Source: an uncultured Eubacteriales bacterium (GTDB lineage: Bacteria; Bacillota; Clostridia; Oscillospirales; Acutalibacteraceae). Taken from it: a stretch of 64,000 nucleotides of DNA. Made by a program: the position numbers and the translations under genes. Positions 46,837 to 54,309 of this stretch are shown here, piece after piece. The notes beneath the pieces were generated by a model. The model ran no database searches, had not been told where the DNA came from, and was given only the letters and a program-made list of their open reading frames with translations. Within the stretch, counting starts at the first letter, position 1. Each line of letters starts with the position of its first letter. The DNA is taken from positions 186,001-250,000 of the forward strand of contig CAKSYX010000001.1 in the NCBI GenBank assembly GCA_934525065.1, in the 5' to 3' direction.

Positions 46837-46889
46837 AGCCCACTAAAAATTCATTTCTACCGAAATAAAAACACAACGGAGAGATTATT

Positions 46890-47834
46890 ATGGATTTATC
46901 CTCAATGCTCAGCCTGATTCAAACGGCGGCAGAGCTCGGACTCATCAGTTCCCTGACTGTTCTTTCGCTTTTTCTGAGCTATTCTATGCTCAACGTTTGT
47001 GACCTTTCAACCGACGGTTGCTTCACTCTCGGAGCAGCCGTCGGCTCCATGGTTGCAATAAGCGGACAAGGCCACCCGTTCCTTTCTATTCCCATTGCCA
47101 TGCTGGCCGGTGTCATTTCCGGTTTCATCACTGCTTTTCTTCAGACGAAGATGGGAATTGACAGCCTGCTTTCCGGAATTATTGTTAATACCGGACTTTA
47201 TTCAATCAACATTGCCGTTATGAAAAACAACTCCCTTGTCAACCTGGCAGGAAAAGAAACTGTTTTCACCAAGGTTAAGACCTTGCTTTCCGGAACTCCC
47301 TTTGAAGCTCAGAATAAGCTTATCGTTGCCGCAGCAGCAGTGATACTGGTCGTTCTGTTCCTTGCACTTTTTCTGAAAACAAACCTTGGCCTTGCAATCC
47401 GCGCAACCGGCAACAACCCTGACATGGTTCGCTCCTCATCAATCAACACAGCGAAAATTACAATAATCGGACTGAGCATTTCAAACGCGATTACAGCTCT
47501 TTCCGGCTGCCTACTTGCGCAGTCGCAGAAATCGGCGAACATCGATATCGGAACCGGAATGGTCACGATTGCGCTCGCCTCACTGCTCATCGGCGGAATA
47601 CTCTTCAGCAAAAGAAAAAGCATTTCCGTCCGTGCCGTTTGTTCGGTATTCGGTGCACTGATTTTCCGTTTTGTATACACAGCCGCTCTGCGCTTCAATA
47701 TGCCTGCGTATATGCTGAAGCTTGTCTCCTCTGTTATCGTTATTGTTGCAATTTCGGCACCTTATCTTAAAACAAAAATTCCGATGCTTAAAAGACGAAT
47801 GGAGCTTCGCAGCAAAAAGGAGGTTTTACAATGA
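46890..47834 (+). CDS. trpY: Tryptophan-type ABC transporter, permease
   Basis: 314 residues with about eight or nine transmembrane helices, of the BPD_transp_2 family. SYSMLNVCDLSTDGCFTLGAAVGSM near 29 and RATGNNPDMVRSSSINT near 172 (loop contacting the ATPase) are characteristic of this permease branch. It forms the membrane pore for the TrpX ligand. It is 53 bases after trpX and overlaps trpZ by four bases. No anomalies. Confidence 0.93.
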   Translation: MDLSSMLSLIQTAAELGLISSLTVLSLFLSYSMLNVCDLSTDGCFTLGAAVGSMVAISGQGHPFLSIPIAMLAGVISGFITAFLQTKMGIDSLLSGIIVNTGLYSINIAVMKNNSLVNLAGKETVFTKVKTLLSGTPFEAQNKLIVAAAAVILVVLFLALFLKTNLGLAIRATGNNPDMVRSSSINTAKITIIGLSISNAITALSGCLLAQSQKSANIDIGTGMVTIALASLLIGGILFSKRKSISVRAVCSVFGALIFRFVYTAALRFNMPAYMLKLVSSVIVIVAISAPYLKTKIPMLKRRMELRSKKEVLQ

Positions 47835-48619
47835 TGCTTTCAATTTCGAACATCACCAAAACCTTCAACCCGGGAACTGTCAACGCAAAAACGGCAATCA
47901 AAAATCTTTCGCTTCAGGTTGAAAGGGGCGACTTTATAACCGTGATCGGAGCGAACGGTGCAGGTAAATCAACGCTCTTCGGCGCAATATCAGGCGTGTT
48001 TTTCACGGACAGCGGCAGAATCATTCTTGACGGAACCGACATCACACTCTTGGCTGAACACAAGCGTTCAAAAACGATTGGCAGGCTTTTTCAGGATCCT
48101 ATGCGCGGAAGTGCACCCGGAATGAGCATTGAAGAAAACCTTGCCCTCGCTGCCCACCGCGGAAGCTGGCTTAGCCACGTCACCAAGAGAGATCGAAAAG
48201 ACTTTCAGGAAAGGCTTTCGCTGCTGAACATGGGGCTTGAGGACAGAATGCATCAACCCGTCGGTCTGCTTTCCGGCGGGCAAAGGCAGGCACTTACGCT
48301 CCTCATGGCAACGATAAATCCGCCGAAGCTCCTCCTCCTTGATGAGCACACAGCTGCGCTTGACCCGGCAACAGCAGAAAAGGTTCTTGAACTGACCGAA
48401 AAAATCGTCAGCGAAAACAATCTCACCTGCATGATGATCACACATAATATGCAGTCCGCCCTTGACCTCGGCAACAGAACAATCATGATGAATGACGGCA
48501 ATGTTGTTTTTGACACCTGCGGCGAAGAAAGAGAGAGCCTGACCGTGAGCGACCTCTTGGTCAGGTTTAAAGACAAAGTCGGCAGCGAGCTCACCACGGA
48601 CAGAATTTTACTCTCATAA
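47831..48619 (+). CDS. trpZ: Tryptophan-type ABC transporter, ATP-binding protein
   Basis: 262 residues. Walker A GANGAGKST, Q-loop QDPMRGSAPGMS, signature LSGGQRQAL, Walker B LLLLDEHTAAL and the switch His in MITHNM. The DEHTAALDP segment replaces the usual DEPTAALDP, as in the family K05833 ATPase. It drives transport through TrpY. It overlaps trpY by four bases and is the last gene of the operon; a hairpin follows at 48639-48669. Confidence 0.94.
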   Translation: MMLSISNITKTFNPGTVNAKTAIKNLSLQVERGDFITVIGANGAGKSTLFGAISGVFFTDSGRIILDGTDITLLAEHKRSKTIGRLFQDPMRGSAPGMSIEENLALAAHRGSWLSHVTKRDRKDFQERLSLLNMGLEDRMHQPVGLLSGGQRQALTLLMATINPPKLLLLDEHTAALDPATAEKVLELTEKIVSENNLTCMMITHNMQSALDLGNRTIMMNDGNVVFDTCGEERESLTVSDLLVRFKDKVGSELTTDRILLS

Positions 48620-48638
48620 TAATTCGTAACTATGTAAA

Positions 48639-48669
48639 AAGCCTGCGTGTTATCAAAACACGCAGGCTT
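48639..48669 (-). terminator. Hairpin terminator between convergent trpZ and the small membrane protein gene
   Basis: Perfect 12-base stem AAGCCTGCGTGT / ACACGCAGGCTT. On the minus strand a T-run follows at once, so it best terminates the minus-strand gene; it may also end trpZ, although the plus-strand tail is AAATTG. Confidence 0.7.
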
Positions 48670-48692
48670 AAATTGTTATGTTGAACTAAACT

Positions 48693-49196
48693 TTAAAAGC
48701 CGAACAATCCGGGAATACCGTAGGAAAGAATCGACATAATTATTCCGGCACCGAGCACACCGGCGGCAATAGTCGGAAAAGAATGACGCACTCTGATATC
48801 AAGAAGGTCGGAAACCAAAGCTCCGGTCCACGCTCCCGTTCCGGGAAGAGGTATGGCAACAAAAAGGAACAGACCCAAAAGCCGATACTTTTTGACTTTC
48901 CCGGCTTTGCGAATCGACCTTGCTTCAAGCTTATCGATCATCGCGTTGACTTTTTTGAAGCGTTTGAGCCAATTGAAAATCTTCCGGATAAAAAGCAGGA
49001 TAAACGGAATCGGCAACAGATTGCCGATGAAGCAAATTACAAATGCTTTGGCAAAGTTGAGGCCGAGAAGCTTCGCCGCAATCAGCCCGCCGCGAAGTTC
49101 AAGAATCGGCAGCATTGAAATAACAAATGCAATCAGCTCAGCAGAAAGCTTATCGCCGAAATTATCAATAAAAAACCTTGCAATCGTTTCAGACAT
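48693..49196 (-). CDS. Small multidrug export protein family (COG2426) membrane protein
   Basis: 167 residues with about four helices. MLPILELRGGLIAAKLLGLNF near 30 and AIPLPGTGAWTGALVSDLLDIRVRHSF near 115 are the conserved parts of the COG2426 family. The name comes from similarity only; function in transport is not proven. Located three bases after the Nudix gene stop, so the two are likely co-transcribed from the 50.0 kb side. Ends with the hairpin shared with trpZ. Confidence 0.85.
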   Translation of the reverse strand: MSETIARFFIDNFGDKLSAELIAFVISMLPILELRGGLIAAKLLGLNFAKAFVICFIGNLLPIPFILLFIRKIFNWLKRFKKVNAMIDKLEARSIRKAGKVKKYRLLGLFLFVAIPLPGTGAWTGALVSDLLDIRVRHSFPTIAAGVLGAGIIMSILSYGIPGLFGF

Positions 49197-49198
49197 AA

Positions 49199-49936
49199 TC
49201 AGCCTCCGATATGGTTTCCCTCGAGATATTCCTCGGCTTGCTCAAGAATGCGCTTATCGTTGTCATAATTGAGCGTCTTCATTGCGTCCGCAAAAGAAAA
49301 CCAGCCGCACTCTTCAATTTCCTCAACCTGAATAGTGTATTCAACATCATCGGTTTGAGCAAGGAAAATTGAAACGGCCTTTTCAATGCGACCCTGTATT
49401 GTATACTCGGAGCATTTTTTGAAGCCGGGCAAAATGCGGATATTGATTCCCGTTTCCTCAAAAACCTCACGAATCGCAGTCTGCTCATTGCTTTCTCCGG
49501 GTTCGATATGCCCCTTCGGGAAGCCCCAGTGAGCACTCCTTTTGTTGCGGATTAGAAGAAATTTTTTCTGTTCGCCGTTACGGCGGAAAACAACGGCACC
49601 GCAGGAGCTTTCATAAAGGCATTCAAGCGTAAAGCCGTTTTTTCCTTCAGCAAAGTCAATCGCGCGGCGGATATCGTTGACGATGAAGCGTGTACTCTTC
49701 GGTGCAACAACAAGAACAACACCCCTTCCGCCGTTTCGGCGGAGAATAGCAACGACCCGGCCGTCAAAATTTCTGACCGGATGATTGATACCCATAATAT
49801 AAGCGCTCATAACGGAGTTCTTTTGAGCTTTTCCGCCCTCAACGATACCGTAGTTCAGCTTATACTTAAAGCCGAAACGCTTATTGTAAGAGTGCATCGG
49901 GGAAGTTACACGTACTCTGACGAATTTTCCTAACAT
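49199..49936 (-). CDS. Nudix hydrolase fused to a pyrophosphatase-like N-terminal domain
   Basis: 245 residues from the ATG at 49936 (AAGGGG upstream); a GTG start 19 codons earlier is less likely. The C-terminal half carries a perfect Nudix box, GHIEPGESNEQTAIREVFEETGI (about 153-175 region), of the Ap4A hydrolase type, with FLLIRNKRSAHWGFPKG before it. The N-terminal 100 residues (KFVRVRVTSPMHSYNKRFGF, LNYGIVEG, SAYIMGINHPVRNFDGRVVAIL, VVLVVAP) closely resemble the small inorganic pyrophosphatase-like proteins of Clostridia, which have DAYILG at this position. Here the Asp is Ser, so that domain is probably inactive. Likely hydrolyses a nucleoside polyphosphate. Its substrate is unknown. 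Confidence 0.83.
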   Translation of the reverse strand: MLGKFVRVRVTSPMHSYNKRFGFKYKLNYGIVEGGKAQKNSVMSAYIMGINHPVRNFDGRVVAILRRNGGRGVVLVVAPKSTRFIVNDIRRAIDFAEGKNGFTLECLYESSCGAVVFRRNGEQKKFLLIRNKRSAHWGFPKGHIEPGESNEQTAIREVFEETGINIRILPGFKKCSEYTIQGRIEKAVSIFLAQTDDVEYTIQVEEIEECGWFSFADAMKTLNYDNDKRILEQAEEYLEGNHIGG

Positions 49937-50123
49937 ATGTGTCCCCTTTTTCAAAATGCAGCCGAAAACCAAACGCTCAAAGCGCGGCTGCACAGGATAA
50001 TAATGAATACATTATACTTGCGTTTTAAAGAGATTTCAATAGATTTTTTATATTTTATAATTTATACATAAATTTTTAAACGACCAAAAGTATAATTTTG
50101 TCGCAATTTAATTTCGTAGACAG

Positions 50124-50152
50124 TTGTCTTTTTAACGATGGGGTGTTATAAT
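50124..50152 (+). promoter_or_regulatory. Promoter of the HAD-HD-CmpB-TetR operon
   Basis: TTGTCT and consensus TATAAT separated by 17 bases, 35 bases before the ATG at 50188. Confidence 0.7.
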
Positions 50153-50187
50153 GACTGTATATAGTGACACAAGTAGGTACTTTACAT

Positions 50188-51024
50188 ATGAAAACGCTTT
50201 ATATTACCGACATTGACGGAACATTTTTAAACAGCAGCGCAAAAGTCAGCGAAGCTTCGGCCAAAATAATCAACGATCTCATTAAAAAGGGACTTTTGTT
50301 TTCTGTTGCAACGGCTCGCACCTACGCAACGGTTGTTCCTTTGTTTAGGAATGTCGATTTACGTCTGCCGCTAGTTCTCATGAACGGTGTTTGCATTTAT
50401 GACCCCGTTCAGAAAAAAACACTCAGAATTCACGAGATGTCTCCCGAAACAGGTAAAGACGTTGTAGCTTTGTTTTCGCGCTTTGGAAAAGCTCCGCTTT
50501 TTTACTTTGAGCAAAACGGAAAAATGTCGGTTCACTATGTAAAACTCGACAACAAATATATTGAAGCCTACGTCAACGAACGCGAAGCATTTTTTAACAA
50601 AGAGTTTTTGCCGGTTCCGTCAATCAGCTTTGAAGGCCACGGAGGCTTTATTTATATCGTCATGCTCGACAAAAAGGAAAAGCTTGAAAAAATCCATGAA
50701 GGTATGCTGAAAATCAAAGGTCTCAGTTGCAATTTTTATCGGGATAACTATACCGGTTGCTATTTTCTTGAAGCGATGAAAGACAATGTTAACAAGGCAA
50801 GCGGTTCTCTTGAACTTAAAAATATGTTGGGCATTGACCGCATCGTAGCCTTTGGCGACAACATTAACGACATTCCCCTTTTTAAGCTTGCAGACGAATG
50901 CTATGCAGTTGAAAACGCCTGCGATGAGCTTAAGGCAATTGCAACCGGAGTCATCCAAAGCAACGACTCGGACGCCGTTGCACACTTCATCAGCAAACGT
51001 TTTTTGGAAGAAAGGCAAAACTAA
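50188..51024 (+). CDS. HAD-superfamily phosphatase, Cof type
   Basis: 278 residues from the ATG at 50188; the frame extends to a GTG eight codons earlier. Motif I YITDIDGTFLN (two Asp), motif II FSVATARTYA, a cap domain (about 85-190), motif III KAS...NKAS and motif IV VAFGDNINDIPLF. The Cof/YkrA type cleaves sugar phosphates or cofactors such as FMN or pyridoxal phosphate; specificity is not deducible. It begins a likely four-gene operon, with only one base between its stop and the HD gene's ATG. Confidence 0.9.
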   Translation: MKTLYITDIDGTFLNSSAKVSEASAKIINDLIKKGLLFSVATARTYATVVPLFRNVDLRLPLVLMNGVCIYDPVQKKTLRIHEMSPETGKDVVALFSRFGKAPLFYFEQNGKMSVHYVKLDNKYIEAYVNEREAFFNKEFLPVPSISFEGHGGFIYIVMLDKKEKLEKIHEGMLKIKGLSCNFYRDNYTGCYFLEAMKDNVNKASGSLELKNMLGIDRIVAFGDNINDIPLFKLADECYAVENACDELKAIATGVIQSNDSDAVAHFISKRFLEERQN

Positions 51025-51025
51025 A

Positions 51026-51574
51026 ATGGGCAAATTATATAACGAATATTGCAAAACATATAAACTGACAAGGCGCAACAGCAACGGTTTTTTTGATGTT
51101 GTCGGCGACCTTTACTTCAGCGATGAGGTTCAGTCTCTTGCAAAATATGAACAGCATCTTGACATCGACCGTCTTCAGCACATTACCGGCGTTGCGTATC
51201 TTTCATACATGATCTGCCGCAAGCTCGGCTGGAACGCAGTCTGCGCCGCAAGAGGTGCAACAATGCATGACCTGTTCTATTATGACTGGCGTGACGGAAA
51301 GACCGACAAGGGAAAGTGGCATAAATTTCACGGATACAAGCATCCGCGGTATGCTGCGCTCAACGCAAAAGAGCTTGCACCGAATTCAAATGATATAATC
51401 ATCAATTGTGTCAGACGCCATATGTGGCCGTTAACAATTGTTCCGCCAAAATACCGTGAGGGTTATGTTGTCAGCTTTGCAGATAAATACTGCGCAGCGC
51501 GTGAGCTTCTCTATTCACTTTCAAAAAAATATAAGCAGCGCTTTTTGAGCGATGTTGAGAGGGTATTGCCATGA
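51026..51574 (+). CDS. HD-domain phosphohydrolase
   Basis: 182 residues starting MGKLYNEYCKTYKLTRRN at 51026; the longer frame runs inside the HAD gene and is not used. The HD signature is HITGVAYLSYMI (His), then ATMHDLFYYDWR (His-Asp), YKHPRYAALNA (His) and a terminal Asp in SFADKYC. Metal-dependent phosphohydrolases of this kind act on nucleotides or phosphate esters; this subgroup is not characterised. It overlaps the CmpB-like gene by four bases. Confidence 0.85.
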   Translation: MGKLYNEYCKTYKLTRRNSNGFFDVVGDLYFSDEVQSLAKYEQHLDIDRLQHITGVAYLSYMICRKLGWNAVCAARGATMHDLFYYDWRDGKTDKGKWHKFHGYKHPRYAALNAKELAPNSNDIIINCVRRHMWPLTIVPPKYREGYVVSFADKYCAARELLYSLSKKYKQRFLSDVERVLP

Positions 51575-52437
51575 ACAAGATTCCTATTTATATATTGTTG
51601 TTCTTTTTCTACAGTGCGGCAGGCTGGTTTGTTGAAAGTCTTTACCGCTCAATCGGAGAAAAGCGAATAATTAACAGCGGCTTTCTCACAGGCCCAATGT
51701 GCCCGATATACGGCACCGGTGCCCTTGTGATGACCGTCTTCCTTTACAATCCGTTCAAAGATAATATGCTCGCCGTTTTTCTTCTCGGCATGGTTTTATG
51801 TGACCTGGTTGAGTATGTCACCAGTGTGCTCATGGAGATTCTGTTTCATGCACGTTGGTGGGATTACACCTATGAGTTCCTGAACATCAAAGGCAGAATC
51901 TGTTTCAAGCATACGCTGTACTGGGGAATTGCTTCGGTTGCTTTTGTTAAGCTTCTTCATCCCAAAATCGACAGCATCGTTCAGAATTTCAACCTCAGAA
52001 CAGTCAGGGTTCTTTTGATCATTATTTTTGCAGTATTCTTCCTTGATGTTGCAAACTCCGTCAGAAAAGCACTCGACATCAGAAAGCTTCAAGATAAGCT
52101 TAGCAAGATTCTCGAGTCCGTCAGTGCGGCTTTCAGCAATGTCAAAACTACGCTGGAGGACAAAAAAACATCGCTTCAGCTTTCAATCGAAAACAAAAGC
52201 GACAGGTTTTATGACACCAGAATTGAAGCCTTTGAAGAGCTTCAGGAAATTATTCAGGAATTTGAGTTGAGATTTTCCAAGGGAAAATCTGACAAAGCAG
52301 ATAGGAAAAAGTATTCGAACCGCTTTTTCCGCAACAACTTTTCAATTGAAATCAATATGAAAAAACAACTTGAACGCATTCGAAAACTCAGAGACGATAT
52401 AAAATCAAATCTCTTTGAGGACGGCGAAAAGCAATAA
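51571..52437 (+). CDS. Membrane protein of the putative ABC-transporter type IV family (CmpB-like, PF06541)
   Basis: 288 residues. YILLFFFYSAAGWFVESLYRS at the start, the signature GFLTGPMCPIYGTGALVM near 35, DLVEYVTSVLMEILFHARWWDYT near 80 and FCFKHTLYWGIASV-like segments are typical of this family. About five or six transmembrane helices are followed by a long charged C-terminal coiled coil (175-288). Despite the family name no transport role is established. Overlaps the HD gene by four bases; the TetR gene follows closely. Confidence 0.85.
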   Translation: MNKIPIYILLFFFYSAAGWFVESLYRSIGEKRIINSGFLTGPMCPIYGTGALVMTVFLYNPFKDNMLAVFLLGMVLCDLVEYVTSVLMEILFHARWWDYTYEFLNIKGRICFKHTLYWGIASVAFVKLLHPKIDSIVQNFNLRTVRVLLIIIFAVFFLDVANSVRKALDIRKLQDKLSKILESVSAAFSNVKTTLEDKKTSLQLSIENKSDRFYDTRIEAFEELQEIIQEFELRFSKGKSDKADRKKYSNRFFRNNFSIEINMKKQLERIRKLRDDIKSNLFEDGEKQ

Positions 52438-52453
52438 AGGGGGGCGTGTTTTT

Positions 52454-53077
52454 TTGAAGAAAACCGATGTTCGTGTAAAAAGAACATATGAACAGCTGAC
52501 AGAAGCTTTAATAAGGCTCCTTTCAAAAAAGAGCTTTGACGATCTTACTGTGCTTGAAATCTGCACAGAAGCAAATGTTCACAGAGCAACATTTTACAAG
52601 CATTTCATTGACAAGCACGATTTTTTGAACTGCTGTCTCAAAGTCAAGCTCGGTGAGCTTGACTTTGAAGGGCCGAGCAAGGAGTTTTCAATCAGCACAA
52701 TGAGAGAAAGCTGCATGAAAATGGTTAAAATGGTCGTGTCCTTCATTGAAGCCAACAAAGAATTTGTTGAGCATGTCAGCTCAGAGTATTACTCCGCATC
52801 ATTTACAAATGCGCTTTCGGACGCAATTGCCGCCTTCATAATCGAGCAGATTGAAGTAAAAAGCGGACTGAGTGAAAAGCTCGGATACAACCTTCCGCTG
52901 ATGGCGAATTATTACGCCGGAGCTACCGTCAGCCTTGCAAGATGGTGGGCAACGAGCAAAAACACCTGCTCTCGCCGTCAGTTCCTTGATTTTGCTCAAA
53001 GAAAAATTAACGACCTTTGCAATTACTTCAGCACATTTTTGGATCAGCCATCTTCCGAAGTTGCGGTCTTATCATAA
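52454..53077 (+). CDS. TetR/AcrR family transcriptional regulator
   Basis: 207 residues from a TTG at 52454, with a strong AAAGGGGGG site nine or ten bases before it. The frame opens 13 codons earlier inside the previous gene. The helix-turn-helix is FDDLTVLEICTEANVHRATFYKHFIDKHDF at about 25-55. The C-terminal domain (LGYNLPLMANYYAGATVSLARWW) is that of TetR proteins resembling DhaS-type regulators. Ligand and target genes are unknown; the operon containing it is the obvious candidate. Its end overlaps the convergent TtcA-like gene by 34 bases. Confidence 0.86.
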   Translation: MKKTDVRVKRTYEQLTEALIRLLSKKSFDDLTVLEICTEANVHRATFYKHFIDKHDFLNCCLKVKLGELDFEGPSKEFSISTMRESCMKMVKMVVSFIEANKEFVEHVSSEYYSASFTNALSDAIAAFIIEQIEVKSGLSEKLGYNLPLMANYYAGATVSLARWWATSKNTCSRRQFLDFAQRKINDLCNYFSTFLDQPSSEVAVLS

Positions 53078-53889
53078 TCATCGAGAAAATTATGCTTGAT
53101 TCCGTTCTTTCTGTAACCTATCACGGTTTCGAGATTTACATTGTGGACACTGCGAAAAATATTCATTTCGATGTTGGAGTTGGTCTTTCGAAAGTGTGAA
53201 ATCAGTTCTTTCATTTCTTTGCGTTTTGAAAGATTCTCGTTATCCTCTCGACTGCAAGCTTCGGTAAAACGACAGGCGCATTGAAGAAACTCAAGTCCGT
53301 TATATCTCACCCACGCCTTTATATCCGCTTCACGAACCATATATAGCGGACGGATAAGCTCCATGCCCGGATAATTGGTACTGTGAAGCTTCGGCATCAT
53401 GGTTTTGATTTCAGCCGAATAGAGCATACTCATCAGAGTGGTTTCAATCACATCGTCAAAATGATGTCCGAGAGCAATTTTGTTGCAGCCTAAATCCTGT
53501 GCATTTTTATACAGGTATCCCCTTCTCATTCTTGCGCAAAGGTAGCAGGGCGAATCATTAACATCGACGACGTAATCAAAAATCTTCGCGTCAAAAATAT
53601 GAATTGGTATCTCAAGCAGCTCGGCGTTTGCAATTATTTTCTGCCGGTTTTCCTCGGTATATCCCGGATCAAGAACCATATATTCGGCCTCGAACGGAAA
53701 ATCACTGTGCTTTTGAATATGCTGAATGCACTTTGCAAGAAGCATTGAATCCTTTCCTCCGGAGATGCAAACAGCAATTCTGTCTCCGGGCTTGATCATT
53801 TCATACTCGTTAATCCCGGCAATAAAACGCTTCCAAATCTCCTTGCGGTATTTTTTGATTATGCTGCGTTCAACCTCAACGTGTTTTTC
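53044..53889 (-). CDS. TtcA-like tRNA thiolation ATPase
   Basis: 281 residues from the TTG at 53889, which is preceded by GGTTGGTGAT; an ATG at 53934 gives 15 more residues and is the alternative. PP-loop motif VCISGGKDSML near 45, CYLCARMRRGYLY (Cys pair) near 125, and GHHFDDVIETTLMSMLY are typical of the TtcA/TtuA family. A further Cys pair lies at CACRFTEAC. Members use ATP and an Fe-S cluster to put sulfur on tRNA (2-thiocytidine 32 in Proteobacteria). In Clostridia the exact target is not certain. The gene is convergent with the TetR gene and lies downstream of tRNA-Pro on the same strand. Confidence 0.87.
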   Translation of the reverse strand, partial: EKHVEVERSIIKKYRKEIWKRFIAGINEYEMIKPGDRIAVCISGGKDSMLLAKCIQHIQKHSDFPFEAEYMVLDPGYTEENRQKIIANAELLEIPIHIFDAKIFDYVVDVNDSPCYLCARMRRGYLYKNAQDLGCNKIALGHHFDDVIETTLMSMLYSAEIKTMMPKLHSTNYPGMELIRPLYMVREADIKAWVRYNGLEFLQCACRFTEACSREDNENLSKRKEMKELISHFRKTNSNIEMNIFRSVHNVNLETVIGYRKNGIKHNFLDDYDKTATSEDG

Positions 53890-54029
53890 CAAAGCTATCA
53901 CCAACCGTAATCCTATGCTTTGTGTATCTGACACATAGCAACAATAAAAGCACCCTAAGAAAGTCTCTTAGGGGTACACCCTGTTTAAAACCTACATTCG
54001 CCGCTTGACAACATACACTGAAAAACGAA

Positions 54030-54060
54030 AAAGCCCGTAAGTACTACGCTTACGGGCTTT
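54030..54060 (-). terminator. Terminator of tRNA-Pro
   Basis: Perfect 12-base stem AAAGCCCGTAAG / CTTACGGGCTTT, followed on the minus strand by TTTTTCG. It lies about ten bases after the tRNA. Confidence 0.85.
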
Positions 54061-54070
54061 TCTGTTGTCA

Positions 54071-54147
54071 TGGTCCGAGTGACAGGACTTGAACCTGCGG
54101 CCTCTTGACCCCCAGTCAAGCGCGCTACCAAGCTGCGCTACACCCGG
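54071..54147 (-). tRNA. tRNA-Pro(GGG)
   Basis: On the minus strand the 77-base sequence starts CCGGGTGTAGCGCAG and ends CTCGGACCA. It folds as a cloverleaf: acceptor CCGGGTG/CACTCGG, D arm GCGC/GCGC, anticodon stem CTTGA/TCAAG with loop CTGGGGG (anticodon GGG), TPsiC arm GCAGG/CCTGT with TTCAAGT. Discriminator A and encoded CCA are present, as expected for Pro. Confidence 0.96.
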
Positions 54148-54309
54148 ATGCGTTCCAAACCACTTGGATATTATAATGACCCGCCACACAAAAGTCAAGT
54201 GTTTTCAGAAGTTTTTTGAAAAACTTTGACAATGGGCAGGTCATCTGTTTCTTCGATCGCTGTTTGAAGCTGCTTTGTCCAAAATTATGCAGCGATGAAA
54301 CCACAGTCG

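Noticed and set aside
50852..51025. Extended N-terminus for the HD protein inside the HAD gene
   Set aside because: The extension is only the second frame of the HAD coding sequence; the ATG at 51026, one base after the HAD stop, fits the family start.
53952..53975. CCCTAAGA/TCTTAGGG hairpin between the TtcA-like gene and tRNA-Pro as a riboswitch
   Set aside because: It is a simple short stem without a T-run or conserved core, so not supportable beyond a minor secondary structure.
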